DNA of 64,000 nt from contig JACYUQ010000003.1 in assembly GCA_014841835.1 (NCBI GenBank), positions 186,001-250,000 of the forward strand, written 5' to 3'. Position 1 is the first letter of the stretch; every line of letters begins with the position of its first letter. The position numbers were made by a program, and so were the translations under genes. The notes beneath the pieces were generated by a model. It worked only from the letters and a program-made list of their open reading frames with translations, made no database searches and was not told where the DNA came from. This document shows positions 30,147-39,806 of this stretch, in pieces. This DNA is from Oxalobacteraceae sp. CFBP 13730. GTDB lineage: Bacteria > Pseudomonadota > Gammaproteobacteria > Burkholderiales > Burkholderiaceae_D.

Positions 30147-31315
30147 CAGGTCGGGATCTCCACGATGCGCCCGAAGTCGGCGCCAAACTTTTTCTGGTAC
30201 TCGGCCATTTTTTCCATGCGCTCGACCACCCGGGTGCGGTCCTTGACCTCACCGGCCAGCTGGCCGCAGGCGGCGTCGATATCGTCGCCGCGCGTCTTGC
30301 GCACGGTGGTGACGATGCCGGCATCCATCAGCACCTGGGCAAATGCCTTGATGCGGGGATTCTTGGAGCGGAACAGGCCGGACTCGGGGAACGGATTAAA
30401 CGGAATCAGGTTGAATTTGCAGTTCACGCCGACCACGGGGTCGTTGACCAGCGCGATCAGTTCGCGTGCGTGCTCGTCGCTATCGTTGAAGCCGTCGAGC
30501 ATGCAGTATTCAAACGTGATGAAGTCGCGCGGCGCGAATTCAAGATAGCGCTTGCAGGCGGCCATCAGTTCGCGCAGCGGGTATTTCTTGTTCAGCGGCA
30601 CCAAGATATCGCGCAGCGCATCGTTCGACGCGTGCAGCGACACGGCCATGGCCACCGGCACGTCCTGCGACAGCTTGTCGATATTGGGCACCACGCCCGA
30701 GGTCGACAAGGTCACGCGGCGGCGCGACAGGCCGTAGGCGTTATCGTCGAGCATCAGCTTGAGCGCGGTAACGGTGGGTTCGTAGTTCAGCAGCGGCTCG
30801 CCCATGCCCATCATCACCACATTGGTGATCTGGCGTTCGCCCTTCGGGCCCGGCTCGATGCCTTTGGTGCGGCGCAGCTCGAACTCGGCCATCCACAGCT
30901 GGCCGATGATTTCAGCCACGGTCAGGTTACGGTTGAAGCCCTGCTTGCCCGTCGAGCAGAAGCGGCAGTTGACGGCGCAGCCGGCTTGCGTGGAGATGCA
31001 CAGCGTGCCGCGGTTTTCTTCCGGAATGAACACGGTTTCGACCGCATTGCCATTGCCGACGTCGACCAGCCACTTGCGCGTGCCGTCGGTGGACGTGTTG
31101 TCGCTGACGATGGCTGGTGCGCGCACTTCGGCGCGCGTACGCAGCTTTTCACGCAGCGACTTGGCCAGGTCGGTCATGCTGTCGAAGTCCGCGGCGCCAA
31201 ACTGGTGGATCCAGCGTTGGAGTTGCTTGGCGCGGAACGGCTTCTCACCCAAGTCGGCGCAATACGCGACGAGTTGCGCGGGATCGAGGTCCAGCAGGTT
31301 GGTGAGCGTCGTCAT
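30146..31315 (-). CDS. rlmN: Dual-specificity rRNA/tRNA methyltransferase RlmN
   Basis: 389-residue radical-SAM enzyme that methylates C2 of A2503 in 23S rRNA and A37 of some tRNAs. The SAM-cluster motif is CAVNCRFC, followed by [25 protein letters not shown] and the segment [11 protein letters not shown] are typical. The catalytic Cys pair includes the one in CGQLAGE near the C-terminus. First gene of the long rlmN-to-hflC block, separated from ndk by 126 bases that contain a GC hairpin (31341-31376) without T-run. Confidence 0.97.
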   Translation of the reverse strand: MTTLTNLLDLDPAQLVAYCADLGEKPFRAKQLQRWIHQFGAADFDSMTDLAKSLREKLRTRAEVRAPAIVSDNTSTDGTRKWLVDVGNGNAVETVFIPEENRGTLCISTQAGCAVNCRFCSTGKQGFNRNLTVAEIIGQLWMAEFELRRTKGIEPGPKGERQITNVVMMGMGEPLLNYEPTVTALKLMLDDNAYGLSRRRVTLSTSGVVPNIDKLSQDVPVAMAVSLHASNDALRDILVPLNKKYPLRELMAACKRYLEFAPRDFITFEYCMLDGFNDSDEHARELIALVNDPVVGVNCKFNLIPFNPFPESGLFRSKNPRIKAFAQVLMDAGIVTTVRKTRGDDIDAACGQLAGEVKDRTRVVERMEKMAEYQKKFGADFGRIVEIPT

Positions 31316-31441
31316 GGCAAAAATTCCTCAGTTTCAGCACCCGCTCGCATCGGCCCTTGGCCGCAGGCGAGCGGGTTACTCATTGCATTAGTCCGGGGAG
31401 AATGCTCCGGGGCGCGCCCGGACTGCGCTCCCCCTTACTAA

Positions 31442-31867
31442 TTAACGCGAGTAGACGTTCAGTGCCGGGAAGTAGTAAGCGATTTCCACAGCAGCGGTTT
31501 CGGCAGCGTCCGAACCGTGAACAGCGTTGGCATCGATCGAATCAGCGAAGTCAGCGCGGATGGTGCCGGCGTCAGCTTTCTTTGGATCGGTTGCACCCAT
31601 CAGGTCGCGGTTTTTCAGGATCGCGCCTTCGCCTTCGAGGGCGGTGACCATGACTGGGCCCGAGATCATGAACTCGACCAGGTCCTTGAAGAATGGACGT
31701 GCAGCGTGCACAGCGTAGAAGCCTTCGGCTTCAGCGCGCGACAGTTGCACCATGCGTGCAGCGACGATCTTCAGGCCAGCTTCTTCGAAACGGCTGTAGA
31801 TTTTGCCGATCACGTTTTTTGCGACTGCGTCAGGCTTGATGATGGACAGGGTGCGTTCGATTGCCAT
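31442..31867 (-). CDS. ndk: Nucleoside diphosphate kinase
   Basis: 141-residue enzyme passing the terminal phosphate of NTPs to NDPs through a phosphohistidine. It has [15 protein letters not shown] at the start and the active-site His in [12 protein letters not shown]. Complete family length. The start ATG at 31867 is chosen; the frame to 31930 is non-homologous. Confidence 0.98.
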   Translation of the reverse strand: MAIERTLSIIKPDAVAKNVIGKIYSRFEEAGLKIVAARMVQLSRAEAEGFYAVHAARPFFKDLVEFMISGPVMVTALEGEGAILKNRDLMGATDPKKADAGTIRADFADSIDANAVHGSDAAETAAVEIAYYFPALNVYSR

Positions 31868-32119
31868 GAGAAAACTCCAATAAAATGAAAGGTTTAGAAC
31901 TGAGCGATGTAAACAAACTTTGGGACTCAATTAACCTTCAATTTTACCATATCCGACCCGAAAAGCTCATATTGCGGTGGCGGTCGGCAAGGTGGTACAG
32001 TGGCGGCAAATCTACGTCCAGCTTCTTGATCAAACTTCATGCTCGTTTAAGTCACGTGTTATAGGATGACAGGTAGTTGCTGTACAGTACCTGCAGTTAT
32101 TCATTTCTCCGGAGGCACT

Positions 32120-32803
32120 ATGTATCCTAGTACCCAAAGTACCATCGACCTGACCAAAGGTGGCCAGGCCTCGCGTAACAAAGTGCTACGCAATACTTAC
32201 TGGTTGCTGGCGCTGTCGATGATCCCGACCGTGGCAGGCGCCTTCCTTGGCGTGTCGATGGGTGTGGCGCTGTTCAGTGGCATCCTCGGCTTTGTGATCT
32301 TCATGGCCGTCGCATTCGGCTTTATGTGGGCGATTGAAAAGAACAAGGACTCGGGCCTGGGCGTTGCCCTGCTGCTGGGCTTCACGTTCTTCATGGGCCT
32401 GATGCTGGCCCCGCTGCTGACGCACACACTGAAGTATTCGAACGGTGGCAGCCTGATCATGACCGCCTTTGGCGGCACCGCGATCGTGTTCGCCGTCATG
32501 GCCAGCATCGCCACCACCACCAAGCGCGATTTCTCGGGCATGGGCAGCTGGCTGATGGCCGGCGTCGTCGTCCTGCTGCTGGCGGTCGTCGCCAACATCT
32601 TCCTGCAGATGTCGGTGCTGTCGATCGTGATCTCGGTCCTGGCGATCGGTATCTTCTCGGCCTTCATCCTGTATGACGTGCAGCGCATCGTCAACGGCGG
32701 CGAAACCAACTACGTCACCGCCACGCTGTCGATCTACCTGAACGTCTTCAACATCTTCTCCAGCCTGCTGCGCCTGTTGGGCATCGTGGGCGGCGACGAC
32801 TGA
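32120..32803 (+). CDS. Bax1-inhibitor family membrane protein (YccA/YbhL-like)
   Basis: 227-residue protein with about seven membrane segments (GVALFSGILGFVIFMAVAFG, VALLLGFTFFMGLMLAPLLT, AGVVVLLLAVVANIFLQM). The BI-1 signature is near the end: FSAFILYDVQRIVNGG then ATLSIYLNVFNIFSSLLRL. E. coli YccA modulates FtsH; bacterial BI-1 members can also act as pH-sensitive cation leaks. GGAGG lies 5 bases before the ATG. An inverted CAGGTA/TACCTG pair at 32070-32093 upstream could be an operator. Confidence 0.93.
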   Translation: MYPSTQSTIDLTKGGQASRNKVLRNTYWLLALSMIPTVAGAFLGVSMGVALFSGILGFVIFMAVAFGFMWAIEKNKDSGLGVALLLGFTFFMGLMLAPLLTHTLKYSNGGSLIMTAFGGTAIVFAVMASIATTTKRDFSGMGSWLMAGVVVLLLAVVANIFLQMSVLSIVISVLAIGIFSAFILYDVQRIVNGGETNYVTATLSIYLNVFNIFSSLLRLLGIVGGDD

Positions 32804-32820
32804 TCGTCCTAGCCCCGATA

Positions 32821-32849
32821 AAAAAACCGGCCACTGGCCGGTTTTTTTT
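32821..32849. terminator. Strong terminator after the BI-1 gene
   Basis: AAAAAACCGGCC-ACT-GGCCGGTTTTTTTT forms a 12-bp stem with T-runs on both strands, so it can act in both directions. It separates the plus-strand gene from the repeat cluster and the minus-strand rlmD. Confidence 0.95.
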
Positions 32850-32868
32850 CACCCATTTCTCTACCCAC

Positions 32869-32898
32869 AGCCGGGGTCAGGTCTGACATTCGGACACG
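32869..32898 (+). repeat. Dispersed 30-base repeat, locus A copy 1
   Basis: First of seven copies in the window sharing the core GGTCAGGTCTGACATT followed by a GGACACG-like end. The core contains the palindrome GTCAG-GT-CTGAC. Confidence 0.9.
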
Positions 32899-32921
32899 GC
32901 CTCAGCCGTGACCACCTCCAC

Positions 32922-32951
32922 AGCCGGGGTCAGGTCTGACATTCAGACACG
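32922..32951 (+). repeat. Dispersed 30-base repeat, locus A copy 2
   Basis: Direct repeat of copy 1, 53 bases on, with one difference in the end segment (CAGACACG for CGGACACG). The flanking CCTCAGCC is also shared. Confidence 0.9.
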
Positions 32952-33039
32952 ACCTCAGCCTTAGCCATCTTCAACGGTGTCTCGCTCAAAATTAGCATGG
33001 CCCGATGCCGGCTAGCTTCCACTGCCCTACTGTCGAGCA

Positions 33040-33069
33040 CGTGTCCGAATGTCAGACCTGACCCCGGCT
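33040..33069 (-). repeat. Dispersed 30-base repeat, locus A copy 3 (inverted)
   Basis: Exact reverse complement of copy 1 (AGCCGGGGTCAGGTCTGACA and so on). Confidence 0.9.
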
Positions 33070-33082
33070 TTGCAGTCGAGCT

Positions 33083-33112
33083 CGTGTCCGAATGTCAGAC
33101 CTGACCCCGGCT
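33083..33112 (-). repeat. Dispersed 30-base repeat, locus A copy 4 (inverted)
   Basis: Exact reverse complement of copy 1 and identical to copy 3, ending 3 bases before the rlmD stop codon. Confidence 0.9.
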
Positions 33113-33114
33113 TT

Positions 33115-34485
33115 TCAGGTCCACTCTTCTGCCGGGGCTGGCTTTTCGCCCAGTTCGAATACGCCGATGGATTCGACGTGCGAGGTGTGCGGGAACATGT
33201 TGACGACGCCTGCCTTTGTCATCACGTAGCCGGCTTCGTGCACGAGGATGCCGGCGTCGCGCGCCAGCGTGGATGGGCTGCACGAAACGTAGACGATTCG
33301 CTGCGGCATCAGGTGCTCGTGGGTCGCGCGCAGCTCGGCCAGCGCTTGCGCCAGCGCCATTGCGCCATCGCGCGGCGGGTCGATCAGCATGCGGTCGAAG
33401 CGGCCCAGCGCCACCAGGTCTTCTTTGGTGATGTCGAACAGGTTGCGGGTCGAGAATGACGTCTTGCCGGCCAGGCCGTTGGCGCGGGCATTGTCCAGCG
33501 CGCGCTCGGTCAGCGCCGTGCTGCCCTCGATGCCGACGACCTCGCGCGCCTGGGTGGCCAGTGGCAGCGTGAAGTTGCCCAGGCCGCAGAACAGGTCGGC
33601 AACGCGGTCGGTCGGCTGCACGTCCAGCAGGCGCAGCACCTTCGAGACCAGCACGCGGTTGATCTGGTGGTTGACCTGGGTAAAGTCGGTCGGCTTGAAC
33701 GGCATGCGGATGCCGAACTCGGGCAGCGTGTAATACAAGTCGGTACCCAGCGGATAGTAAGGATGCGCCGAATCGGGGCCCTTCGGCTGCAGCCACCAAT
33801 GGATCTTCCATTCATCGGCGAATGCCTTGAGCAGGGTTTCATCCTGGCGACTGAGCGGTGCCATGATGCGCAGCACCAGCACCGTCGATGCCTCGCCGAT
33901 CGCCAGCTCGATCTGCGGCACGTGGTCAATCACCGACAGCGCGGCAATCAATTCGCGCAGCGGCACGATCAGGCGCGCGACGTGGTCGGGCAGGATTTCG
34001 CAGGTGACGATGTCGGCCACCAGCGCCGAGGATTTCTCGTGAAAGCCCACCATCACCGTGTTTTTCTTCGGCACGTTACGCACCGACAGGCGCGCGCGGT
34101 AGCGGTAATCCCAGGTCGGGCCGTACATCGGCCGCAGGATGGTCTCGGCCTTCACCTTGGCGATGTGCTTCAAGTTATCTTCGAGCACGCGCTGCTTCAT
34201 TGCCACCTGCGCGCCCGGCTCCAGGTGCTGCATCGAGCAGCCGCCGCAGTCACCGAAGTGGATGCATTTCGGCTCTACCCGCATCGATGACGCGCGCTGC
34301 AGCGTGACCATACGGCCCGCTTCCCAGTTCTTCTTTTTCTTCAGCGTCTCGTAACTGACGCGCTCGCCCGGCAGCGCGCCTTCGACGAAGACGACTTTAC
34401 CCGGGGAGCCGTCGGCGTTCTCGAGGTGGCCAACGCCGCGCCCGTCCATGTCGAGGGATTTGATGTCGATGAAAATGTCGTGCAT
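33115..34485 (-). CDS. rlmD: 23S rRNA (uracil-1939-C5)-methyltransferase RlmD
   Basis: 456-residue SAM- and [4Fe-4S]-dependent m5U methyltransferase. A TRAM-like N-terminal domain (IDIKSLDMDGRGVGHLEN) precedes the cluster ligands CIHFGDCGGCSMQH and a later Cys. The methyltransferase core has VADLFCGLGNFTLPLA, IDPPRDGA, and the catalytic YVSCSPSTLARD. It follows rpoS on the same strand after 113 bases and may be read through from it. The repeat cluster lies just downstream. Confidence 0.97.
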   Translation of the reverse strand: MHDIFIDIKSLDMDGRGVGHLENADGSPGKVVFVEGALPGERVSYETLKKKKNWEAGRMVTLQRASSMRVEPKCIHFGDCGGCSMQHLEPGAQVAMKQRVLEDNLKHIAKVKAETILRPMYGPTWDYRYRARLSVRNVPKKNTVMVGFHEKSSALVADIVTCEILPDHVARLIVPLRELIAALSVIDHVPQIELAIGEASTVLVLRIMAPLSRQDETLLKAFADEWKIHWWLQPKGPDSAHPYYPLGTDLYYTLPEFGIRMPFKPTDFTQVNHQINRVLVSKVLRLLDVQPTDRVADLFCGLGNFTLPLATQAREVVGIEGSTALTERALDNARANGLAGKTSFSTRNLFDITKEDLVALGRFDRMLIDPPRDGAMALAQALAELRATHEHLMPQRIVYVSCSPSTLARDAGILVHEAGYVMTKAGVVNMFPHTSHVESIGVFELGEKPAPAEEWT

Positions 34486-34598
34486 GGGCGATCAGAAAGG
34501 AGTGAACGTCGGGAGGAGGATGGGCTGGCGGCGCGGCCGTACAGGCGGCGCATGATAGCAAGGAAACGGATGAGGCGCTACCAGCGGCCCAGGCTCCG

Positions 34599-35594
34599 TT
34601 ACAGCAAAGAATCGCGGTGGACGCCGCGGGCAGCCATTGCACGCTTGAGCTTGATGAGCGCCTCTTGCTGGATCTGGCGCACCCGCTCGCGCGTGACGCC
34701 CAGCTCGTCGGCCAGCGTCTCGAGCGTGGCCGGCTCGTCGTTGTCCAGGCCAAAGCGCCGCGTGACGACCAGGCGCTGCTTGTCCGGCAGCCGCGCCAGC
34801 CAGTCGCGCACCAAGAGCGCGGCTTCCTGCTGCTCGGCGTGGGCGTCGGGACTGCTCTCGCCATCGTCGGGCAGCACGTCCATCAGGCTCGATTGCGGAT
34901 CGTTGTCGAGCGGCGCGTCGAGCGAGGTGGGGTGTTCGGACAGCATCAAAATATCCTGCACTTCTTCGACCGGGCGGCCGATCAGGCTGGCGATGTCCTC
35001 GCTCGACGCGTCCTTGCCGTTGCGGGTTTGCGCTTCGAGGTGGTATTTGGCGCGCAGCACGCCATTGAGTTCGCGCACCATGTGCACCGGCAGGCGCACC
35101 GTGCGCGCCTGGTTCATGATCGCGCGCTCGATGCTCTGCCGAATCCACCAGGTCGCATAGGTCGAGAAGCGAAACCCGCGCTCGGGCTCGAACTTGTCGA
35201 TCGCGCGCATCAGGCCGATATTGCCTTCCTCGATCAGGTCGAGCAGCACCACGCCGCGGTTGATGTAGTGCTTGGCGATCGAGACGACCAGACGCAGATT
35301 GTGCTCGATCATCGTCTGGCGCGCGTCAAAATCCCCCGCCTTGGCCAGCGTGGAGAAATGGACTTCCTCGGCGTGCGTGAGCAGCGCGCGGGTGCCGATC
35401 TGGTTCAGGTAGTGCTGGGTAGTGTCGGTCGCGAGCTCGGCCTGCAGGACCTTGCGCAGCTCGTCGACCGTGTCGACGACCACGGCAACCGCCGCCGGTT
35501 CGCCGTCGTCCGCAGCAGGCGCCGACTCGCTTTCCGGATCATCCGGAAACTCGTCGGTGTCCTGCAAATCGAGCGAGTGCGGCGGCTGCGTCAT
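34599..35594 (-). CDS. rpoS: Stationary-phase sigma factor RpoS
   Basis: 331-residue group 2 sigma70 factor for general stress and stationary phase. An acidic N-terminal 45 residues precede region 1.2 ([17 protein letters not shown]), region 2 ([53 protein letters not shown]), region 3 (RTVRLPVHM) and region 4 HTH ([20 protein letters not shown]). RpoS rather than RpoD follows from length, the lack of region 1.1 and the surE-pcm-nlpD context. Its ATG is 6 bases past the nlpD stop; in relatives rpoS promoters lie inside nlpD. Confidence 0.97.
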   Translation of the reverse strand: MTQPPHSLDLQDTDEFPDDPESESAPAADDGEPAAVAVVVDTVDELRKVLQAELATDTTQHYLNQIGTRALLTHAEEVHFSTLAKAGDFDARQTMIEHNLRLVVSIAKHYINRGVVLLDLIEEGNIGLMRAIDKFEPERGFRFSTYATWWIRQSIERAIMNQARTVRLPVHMVRELNGVLRAKYHLEAQTRNGKDASSEDIASLIGRPVEEVQDILMLSEHPTSLDAPLDNDPQSSLMDVLPDDGESSPDAHAEQQEAALLVRDWLARLPDKQRLVVTRRFGLDNDEPATLETLADELGVTRERVRQIQQEALIKLKRAMAARGVHRDSLL

Positions 35595-35600
35595 ACCATC

Positions 35601-36485
35601 CTATCGAACGGGCAGGAACCTCGTCGGGTCGACCGGCTTGCCCTGCTGGCGGATCTCGAAGTGAAGCTTGACCAGATCGGCGTCGGAATCGCCCATTTCG
35701 GCGATCAGCTGGCCCTTGGCCACGTTGTCGCCTTCCTTCACGACAATCTTGCGATTGTGCGCGTAGGCCGACAACAGGCTGTTGCTATGTTTGACGATGA
35801 CGAGGTTACCATAACCGCGAATTCCGCTGCCCGCGTACATGACCTTGCCGGAACCGGCGGCGACCACGGGCTGACCGGCCTTGCCGGCGATATCCAGACC
35901 CTTGTTGCGGCCGTCATCGAAGGTGGCGATCACGCGCCCGTCCGATGGCCACATCCAGCTCAGGCGTGCTTCGTCGCTGGCAGCGACAGCCGGGGCGGCG
36001 GGCGCTGCCGGCACGACCGGCGTGACGGCCGGGACGCTCGGGCGCGTGTCGGCTGCGGCGCTCTCGGTCAACGGCTTCTTGTCGACGCGCGGCTCGGTCT
36101 TGCGCGGCGTGGTGGCGGCCGGTGGCATCGGAATCGGCTGGGTCTGGACATTGGCGGTGCGTTCGCCGCCCGGCGCGCTCACGCGCAACACCTGACCGAC
36201 CTTGATGTCGTCCGGATTGGCCAGCTTGTTCCAGTCGACCAGGTCGCGGTAGTTCTGGCCGAAGTCGAAGGCGATGCGCAGCAGCGTGTCGCCCTTGCGC
36301 ACGGTGTACATGCCACGATCGTCATGCTTGGGCGTCTCGTCGACACGCACCGGGGCCGGACGGGTCTGGACAGGCGGGGTACCGCGTTCGACGACGGGCG
36401 CCTGGCGGGAAGTGGTGGAACAGCCGGCCACGAGGCCGATGAAAATCGTCAGGAGAGCGAAACGCGGTGCTTGTGTCATTGGCAT
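35601..36485 (-). CDS. nlpD: LysM/M23 lipoprotein NlpD (amidase activator)
   Basis: 294-residue lipoprotein. The signal peptide ends in LVAGC with Cys22. LysM (about 57-103, YTVRKGDTLLRIAFDFGQNY) binds peptidoglycan. A Pro/Ala/Thr linker is followed by a degenerate M23 domain (about 190-290) in which the first zinc-ligand motif reads NKGLDIAG without the His, so it is probably non-catalytic. NlpD proteins activate the cell-separation amidase AmiC. Start ambiguous between 36485 (MPMTQ) and 36479 (MTQ). Confidence 0.95.
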   Translation of the reverse strand: MPMTQAPRFALLTIFIGLVAGCSTTSRQAPVVERGTPPVQTRPAPVRVDETPKHDDRGMYTVRKGDTLLRIAFDFGQNYRDLVDWNKLANPDDIKVGQVLRVSAPGGERTANVQTQPIPMPPAATTPRKTEPRVDKKPLTESAAADTRPSVPAVTPVVPAAPAAPAVAASDEARLSWMWPSDGRVIATFDDGRNKGLDIAGKAGQPVVAAGSGKVMYAGSGIRGYGNLVIVKHSNSLLSAYAHNRKIVVKEGDNVAKGQLIAEMGDSDADLVKLHFEIRQQGKPVDPTRFLPVR

Positions 36486-36532
36486 TCTTTAGTCTTGTCG
36501 TCGTACTGCGGGCCTGGCGGCCCGGATTGAAA

Positions 36533-37381
36533 TTAGATGGTGCCCGGACGCAGTGGCACGAAGTGGCACGCTTCCAGCGTTTCGCTGGTCCACTCGGCCT
36601 TGCCGGTGCGGGTTATGCGGTGCAGGTGCTGCACCTCGGCGCCAATGGGCGCCACGAGATGCGCACCGATGGCCAGCTGCTCGAGCAGCGCGCGCGGCAC
36701 TTCGAGGCCGGCGGCCGCGAGAATGATACCGTCGAACGGCGCCACCTGCGGCAAGCCTAACATACCATCGCCATACTGCAAACGCAGGTTCGATATGCGC
36801 ATCGGGCGCAGATTGGTTTTGGCGAGCTCGTGCAGGGGCTTGATGCGCTCGATCGAATACACGTCTTTCGCGACAAACGACAGCACCGCGGCCTGGTAGC
36901 CGCAGCCCGTGCCGATCTCAAGCACGCGATCGAGCTTGCGGCCGGCGCAAAGAATGTCGATCATGCGCGCGACGATGTACGGCTGCGAGATCGTCTGCTG
37001 ATGGCCGATCGGCAGCGACGCATCGACATACGCCTGGCCCGACATGGCGGGCTCGAGGAACAGATGGCGCGGGACGATTTCCATGGCCCGCAGCACTTGC
37101 GGGTCGTTCACGCCCTGGCGTGCGATGCGGGTCACCATCGCGCGGCGCACTGCCTCGGTGGCGGCCAGGTCCGAACGCTGGGCCGTCGGCGCGCCGGTAG
37201 CGGCCGGCACATAGCCGGGCGCGCGCGCGCCCGGCCCGGGTGCCGGCGGCGCCATGCTGCCGCTGGCGGCGTTGCGGGTGGCGGTCTGCGGCGTGAACAC
37301 GGGCGACGGGGTCCCGGGTTTACGCGCGGCGCCCGTCGTCGACGACAGGGGCAACGGGAAGTTCGGACGCGCGTCCTTCAT
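36533..37381 (-). CDS. pcm: Protein-L-isoaspartate O-methyltransferase with N-terminal extension
   Basis: 282 residues; the catalytic domain (about 75-282) matches PCM by [39 protein letters not shown] and the SAM motif [15 protein letters not shown]. It repairs isoaspartyl residues in aged proteins. The first 70 residues are an Ala/Pro/Thr low-complexity stretch absent from the 208-residue E. coli enzyme. The ATG overlaps the surE stop by 4 bases. Other in-frame ATGs (such as MAPPAPG near residue 43) would still leave an extension. Confidence 0.94.
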   Translation of the reverse strand: MKDARPNFPLPLSSTTGAARKPGTPSPVFTPQTATRNAASGSMAPPAPGPGARAPGYVPAATGAPTAQRSDLAATEAVRRAMVTRIARQGVNDPQVLRAMEIVPRHLFLEPAMSGQAYVDASLPIGHQQTISQPYIVARMIDILCAGRKLDRVLEIGTGCGYQAAVLSFVAKDVYSIERIKPLHELAKTNLRPMRISNLRLQYGDGMLGLPQVAPFDGIILAAAGLEVPRALLEQLAIGAHLVAPIGAEVQHLHRITRTGKAEWTSETLEACHFVPLRPGTI

Positions 37382-38127
37382 GGCAAGGCTCCAGCCAGCA
37401 GGTCGAGCTGGGTCTTGTGGGTGAGATCGATCTGCAGCGGCGTGATCGACACGCGCCCCTGCGACGTGGCGTGAAAATCGGTGCCCTCGCCCGCATCGAG
37501 GCAGGCGCCGGGCGCGCCGATCCAGAAGATTTCGCGCCCGCGCGGATCCTGCGCGCGGATGACGGGCTCGGCCTGGTGGCGACGGCCGAGGCGGGCCGGC
37601 GTCAACGGCCCGATCTGGTCGTAAGGCAGGTTCGGAATGTTCACGTTGAGCAGGAACGGCGATGGCAAGGCGGCAAAACCGCCCGCCGCGAAGCGCTCGA
37701 CGATGTCACGTGCCACGCGCGCCGCATCGTCGATGTGGGCCCAACCGCTGTTGACCTGCGAAAACGCGATGGCCGGCACGCCAAACAGATACGCTTCGGT
37801 GGCGGCGGCCACGGTGCCGGAATACAGCGTGTCGTCACCCATGTTCTGGCCATTGTTGATGCCGGAAACCACCAGGTCGGGGAGCGCGTCGGACATCCCG
37901 GTCAGCGCGATGTGCACGCAGTCGGTCGGGGTGCCATTGGCAAAGTAAAAGCCGTTGGCCGCCTTGTGCACCGACAGCGGACGGTCGAGCGTCAGCGAGT
38001 TGGACGCGCCAGAGCGGTTGCTGTCCGGCGCGACCACGACGATCTCGGCGATCGGCGCGAGCGCGTCCGCCAGCGCCTGGATGCCGGGCGCGAGATAGCC
38101 ATCGTCGTTGCTAATCAGTATCCGCAT
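37378..38127 (-). CDS. surE: 5'/3'-nucleotidase SurE
   Basis: 249-residue stationary-phase survival nucleotidase, removing phosphate from nucleoside monophosphates with a divalent metal. The N-terminal [15 protein letters not shown] carries the metal-binding Asp pair; [21 protein letters not shown] and [20 protein letters not shown] complete the site. Start at 38127; the upstream frame is not homologous. First gene of surE-pcm-nlpD-rpoS. Confidence 0.97.
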   Translation of the reverse strand: MRILISNDDGYLAPGIQALADALAPIAEIVVVAPDSNRSGASNSLTLDRPLSVHKAANGFYFANGTPTDCVHIALTGMSDALPDLVVSGINNGQNMGDDTLYSGTVAAATEAYLFGVPAIAFSQVNSGWAHIDDAARVARDIVERFAAGGFAALPSPFLLNVNIPNLPYDQIGPLTPARLGRRHQAEPVIRAQDPRGREIFWIGAPGACLDAGEGTDFHATSQGRVSITPLQIDLTHKTQLDLLAGALP

Positions 38128-38297
38128 GGAGACGATTTTACCTGAAGCAACGCTTGTATCGACACTTGGTGGCGGAAAAATGCACCCGGATTTCATCATC
38201 CGGAACGTTGAATGGTGCTTTTACAAGCGCCCGATGGGAACGACTTGCTGAATCGACAAGCAGCATGGCAAGAGCGGCAACGGCCAAAAAACCACGC

Positions 38298-38672
38298 TCA
38301 CTGACTGTCGTTCAACTGACTCAACCCCGCCATGTCGCCTTGCATGGCGAAAATGTCGGCCAGCGCCCTGCGCGCCGCAAGGTGGGCAGCGACATCACAG
38401 GTGGCTTGCCGTGCGCAGGCACGCAGTACGGCTTCGAGCAAGCGGCGTGCGTTTCCGAGTTCGCCGGCCTGGACCAACAGCAGCGCCAGCCGGTAGCTGC
38501 AGCGCAGCGTGTCGCAATGCTCGCTGCCCTGCTGGCACCGGCGTGCCGCAACGACGCTTTCCAGCACCGTGCGCGCATGGGCAAACGCTTGTTGCCGCGC
38601 CAGCGTCTGCGCGAACGCTTCGTGGGCATCGAGCGCTGCAGGCGACGCGAATGACAGGCTGGATTGGTCCAT
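38298..38672 (-). CDS. Small TPR-like helical protein
   Basis: 124-residue Ala/Leu-rich protein with tetratricopeptide-like pairs (HEAFAQTLARQQAFAHARTV, YRLALLLVQAGELGNARRLL, ADIFAMQGDMAGL) and no signal peptide. The ATG at 38672 has GAGG about 8 bases upstream. It lies 170 bases before surE on the same strand, and divergent from the quinone oxidoreductase. No family beyond the TPR superfamily is recognised. A long plus-strand frame over the same bases is a composition artefact. Confidence 0.65.
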   Translation of the reverse strand: MDQSSLSFASPAALDAHEAFAQTLARQQAFAHARTVLESVVAARRCQQGSEHCDTLRCSYRLALLLVQAGELGNARRLLEAVLRACARQATCDVAAHLAARRALADIFAMQGDMAGLSQLNDSQ

Positions 38673-38825
38673 GCGATGCCTCATGCGTGGGGAGAAAGGC
38701 CATCCGGAACGTCGCGTCAGAGGACGAAGCACGACGCGGTCCTGCCGATCCTAGCGTGCCTTTGTGGACCTGCGGTTGCGGTCGAACAGGCATAATGCGC
38801 TGCGCCGCTATCGTTGAAAGAAGCC

Positions 38826-39800
38826 ATGAAAGCCATCCGTTGTACCGCCTGGGGGCCGCCCGGCAGCTTGATTCTTGCCGACCTGCCCGACCTGGTGCCG
38901 GGCCCCGGCGAGGTCGTGGTCGATGTCCGCGCTGCCGGCGTGAATTTTCCGGACGTGTTGACGATCCAGGGCAAGTACCAGTTCCGGCCGCCCCTGCCTT
39001 TCACGCCCGGCAACGAGTTTGCCGGCGTCGTGCGCGCGGCCGGCCCTGGCGTGACTGCCTTTGCCCCGGGTCAGCACGTGATCGGCTTCACGCGCACCGG
39101 CGCCTTTGCCGAGCAGGCGCTGGCGCCCGTGAGCGCGCTGCTGCCGATGCCGGCCACGATGGATTTCGACGTCGCTGCAGCGCTGACGCTCACCTACGGC
39201 ACCGCGTATCACGCGCTGGCCGACCGGGGCGCCGTGCAGCCGGGCGAGACGATCCTGGTGCTGGGCGCGTCGGGTGGCGTCGGGCTGGCGGCGATCGAGG
39301 TCGGCAAGGCGCTGGGCGCGCGCGTGATCGCAGCAGCCTCGACCGATGACAAACTGGCGCTGTGCGCGGCCCATGGCGCCGACGCGCTGATCAACTATGA
39401 ACGGGACGATTTGCGCGACGCGATCCGCGCCGCCACCGACGGGCGCGGGCCGCACGTGATCGTCGATCCGGTCGGCGACAAGTACAGCGAACCGGCGCTG
39501 CGCTCGATTGCCTGGCGCGGCCGGCACCTGGTGATCGGCTTTGCGGCGGGGAGCATTCCGCAACTGCCGTGGAACCTGATGCTGCTGAAAGGCGCGTCGG
39601 TGGTGGGCGTGTTCTGGGGCGATTTCACGCGCAAGGAAATTGATGCGCACCATGCGGCGATGGCGCAACTGGCCGCCTGGCAGGCCGAAGGCAAGCTGCG
39701 CCCGCTGGTGTCGAAGCGCTACGCGCTGGCCGACACCGCGCAGGCGCTGGACGACATGGCGGCGCGCAAGGTGACCGGCAAGGTCGTGATCACGCCATAA
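38826..39800 (+). CDS. Zinc-independent NADPH:quinone oxidoreductase (MDR family)
   Basis: 324-residue medium-chain reductase close to Qor/zeta-crystallin types. The GroES-like N-terminal domain has VRAAGVNFPDVLTIQGKYQ and FTPGNEFAGVV, and lacks the catalytic zinc ligands. The Rossmann loop is VLGASGGVGLAAIEVGKALGA. Likely reduces quinones or enoyl substrates with NADPH. Start ATG 38826 is preferred to the TTG at 38814. It is convergent with the helicase gene, 6 bases apart. Confidence 0.92.
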   Translation: MKAIRCTAWGPPGSLILADLPDLVPGPGEVVVDVRAAGVNFPDVLTIQGKYQFRPPLPFTPGNEFAGVVRAAGPGVTAFAPGQHVIGFTRTGAFAEQALAPVSALLPMPATMDFDVAAALTLTYGTAYHALADRGAVQPGETILVLGASGGVGLAAIEVGKALGARVIAAASTDDKLALCAAHGADALINYERDDLRDAIRAATDGRGPHVIVDPVGDKYSEPALRSIAWRGRHLVIGFAAGSIPQLPWNLMLLKGASVVGVFWGDFTRKEIDAHHAAMAQLAAWQAEGKLRPLVSKRYALADTAQALDDMAARKVTGKVVITP

Positions 39801-39806
39801 GCGTGC

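Noticed and set aside
32869-33112. Possible CRISPR-like array
   Set aside because: Only four copies, in two orientations, at irregular spacing, with no cas genes and further copies elsewhere. It is a dispersed repeat.
35601-36485. Active M23 endopeptidase
   Set aside because: The first zinc-binding His motif is missing, and the rpoS context identifies NlpD, a non-catalytic activator.
34617-36530. Long plus-strand frame (637 codons) across rpoS and nlpD
   Set aside because: It spans two well-supported minus-strand genes and is explained by GC-rich codon bias.
38411-39349. 312-codon plus-strand frame overlapping the TPR-like gene and the quinone oxidoreductase
   Set aside because: Arg/Ala-rich low-complexity translation; both overlapped genes have better starts and folds.
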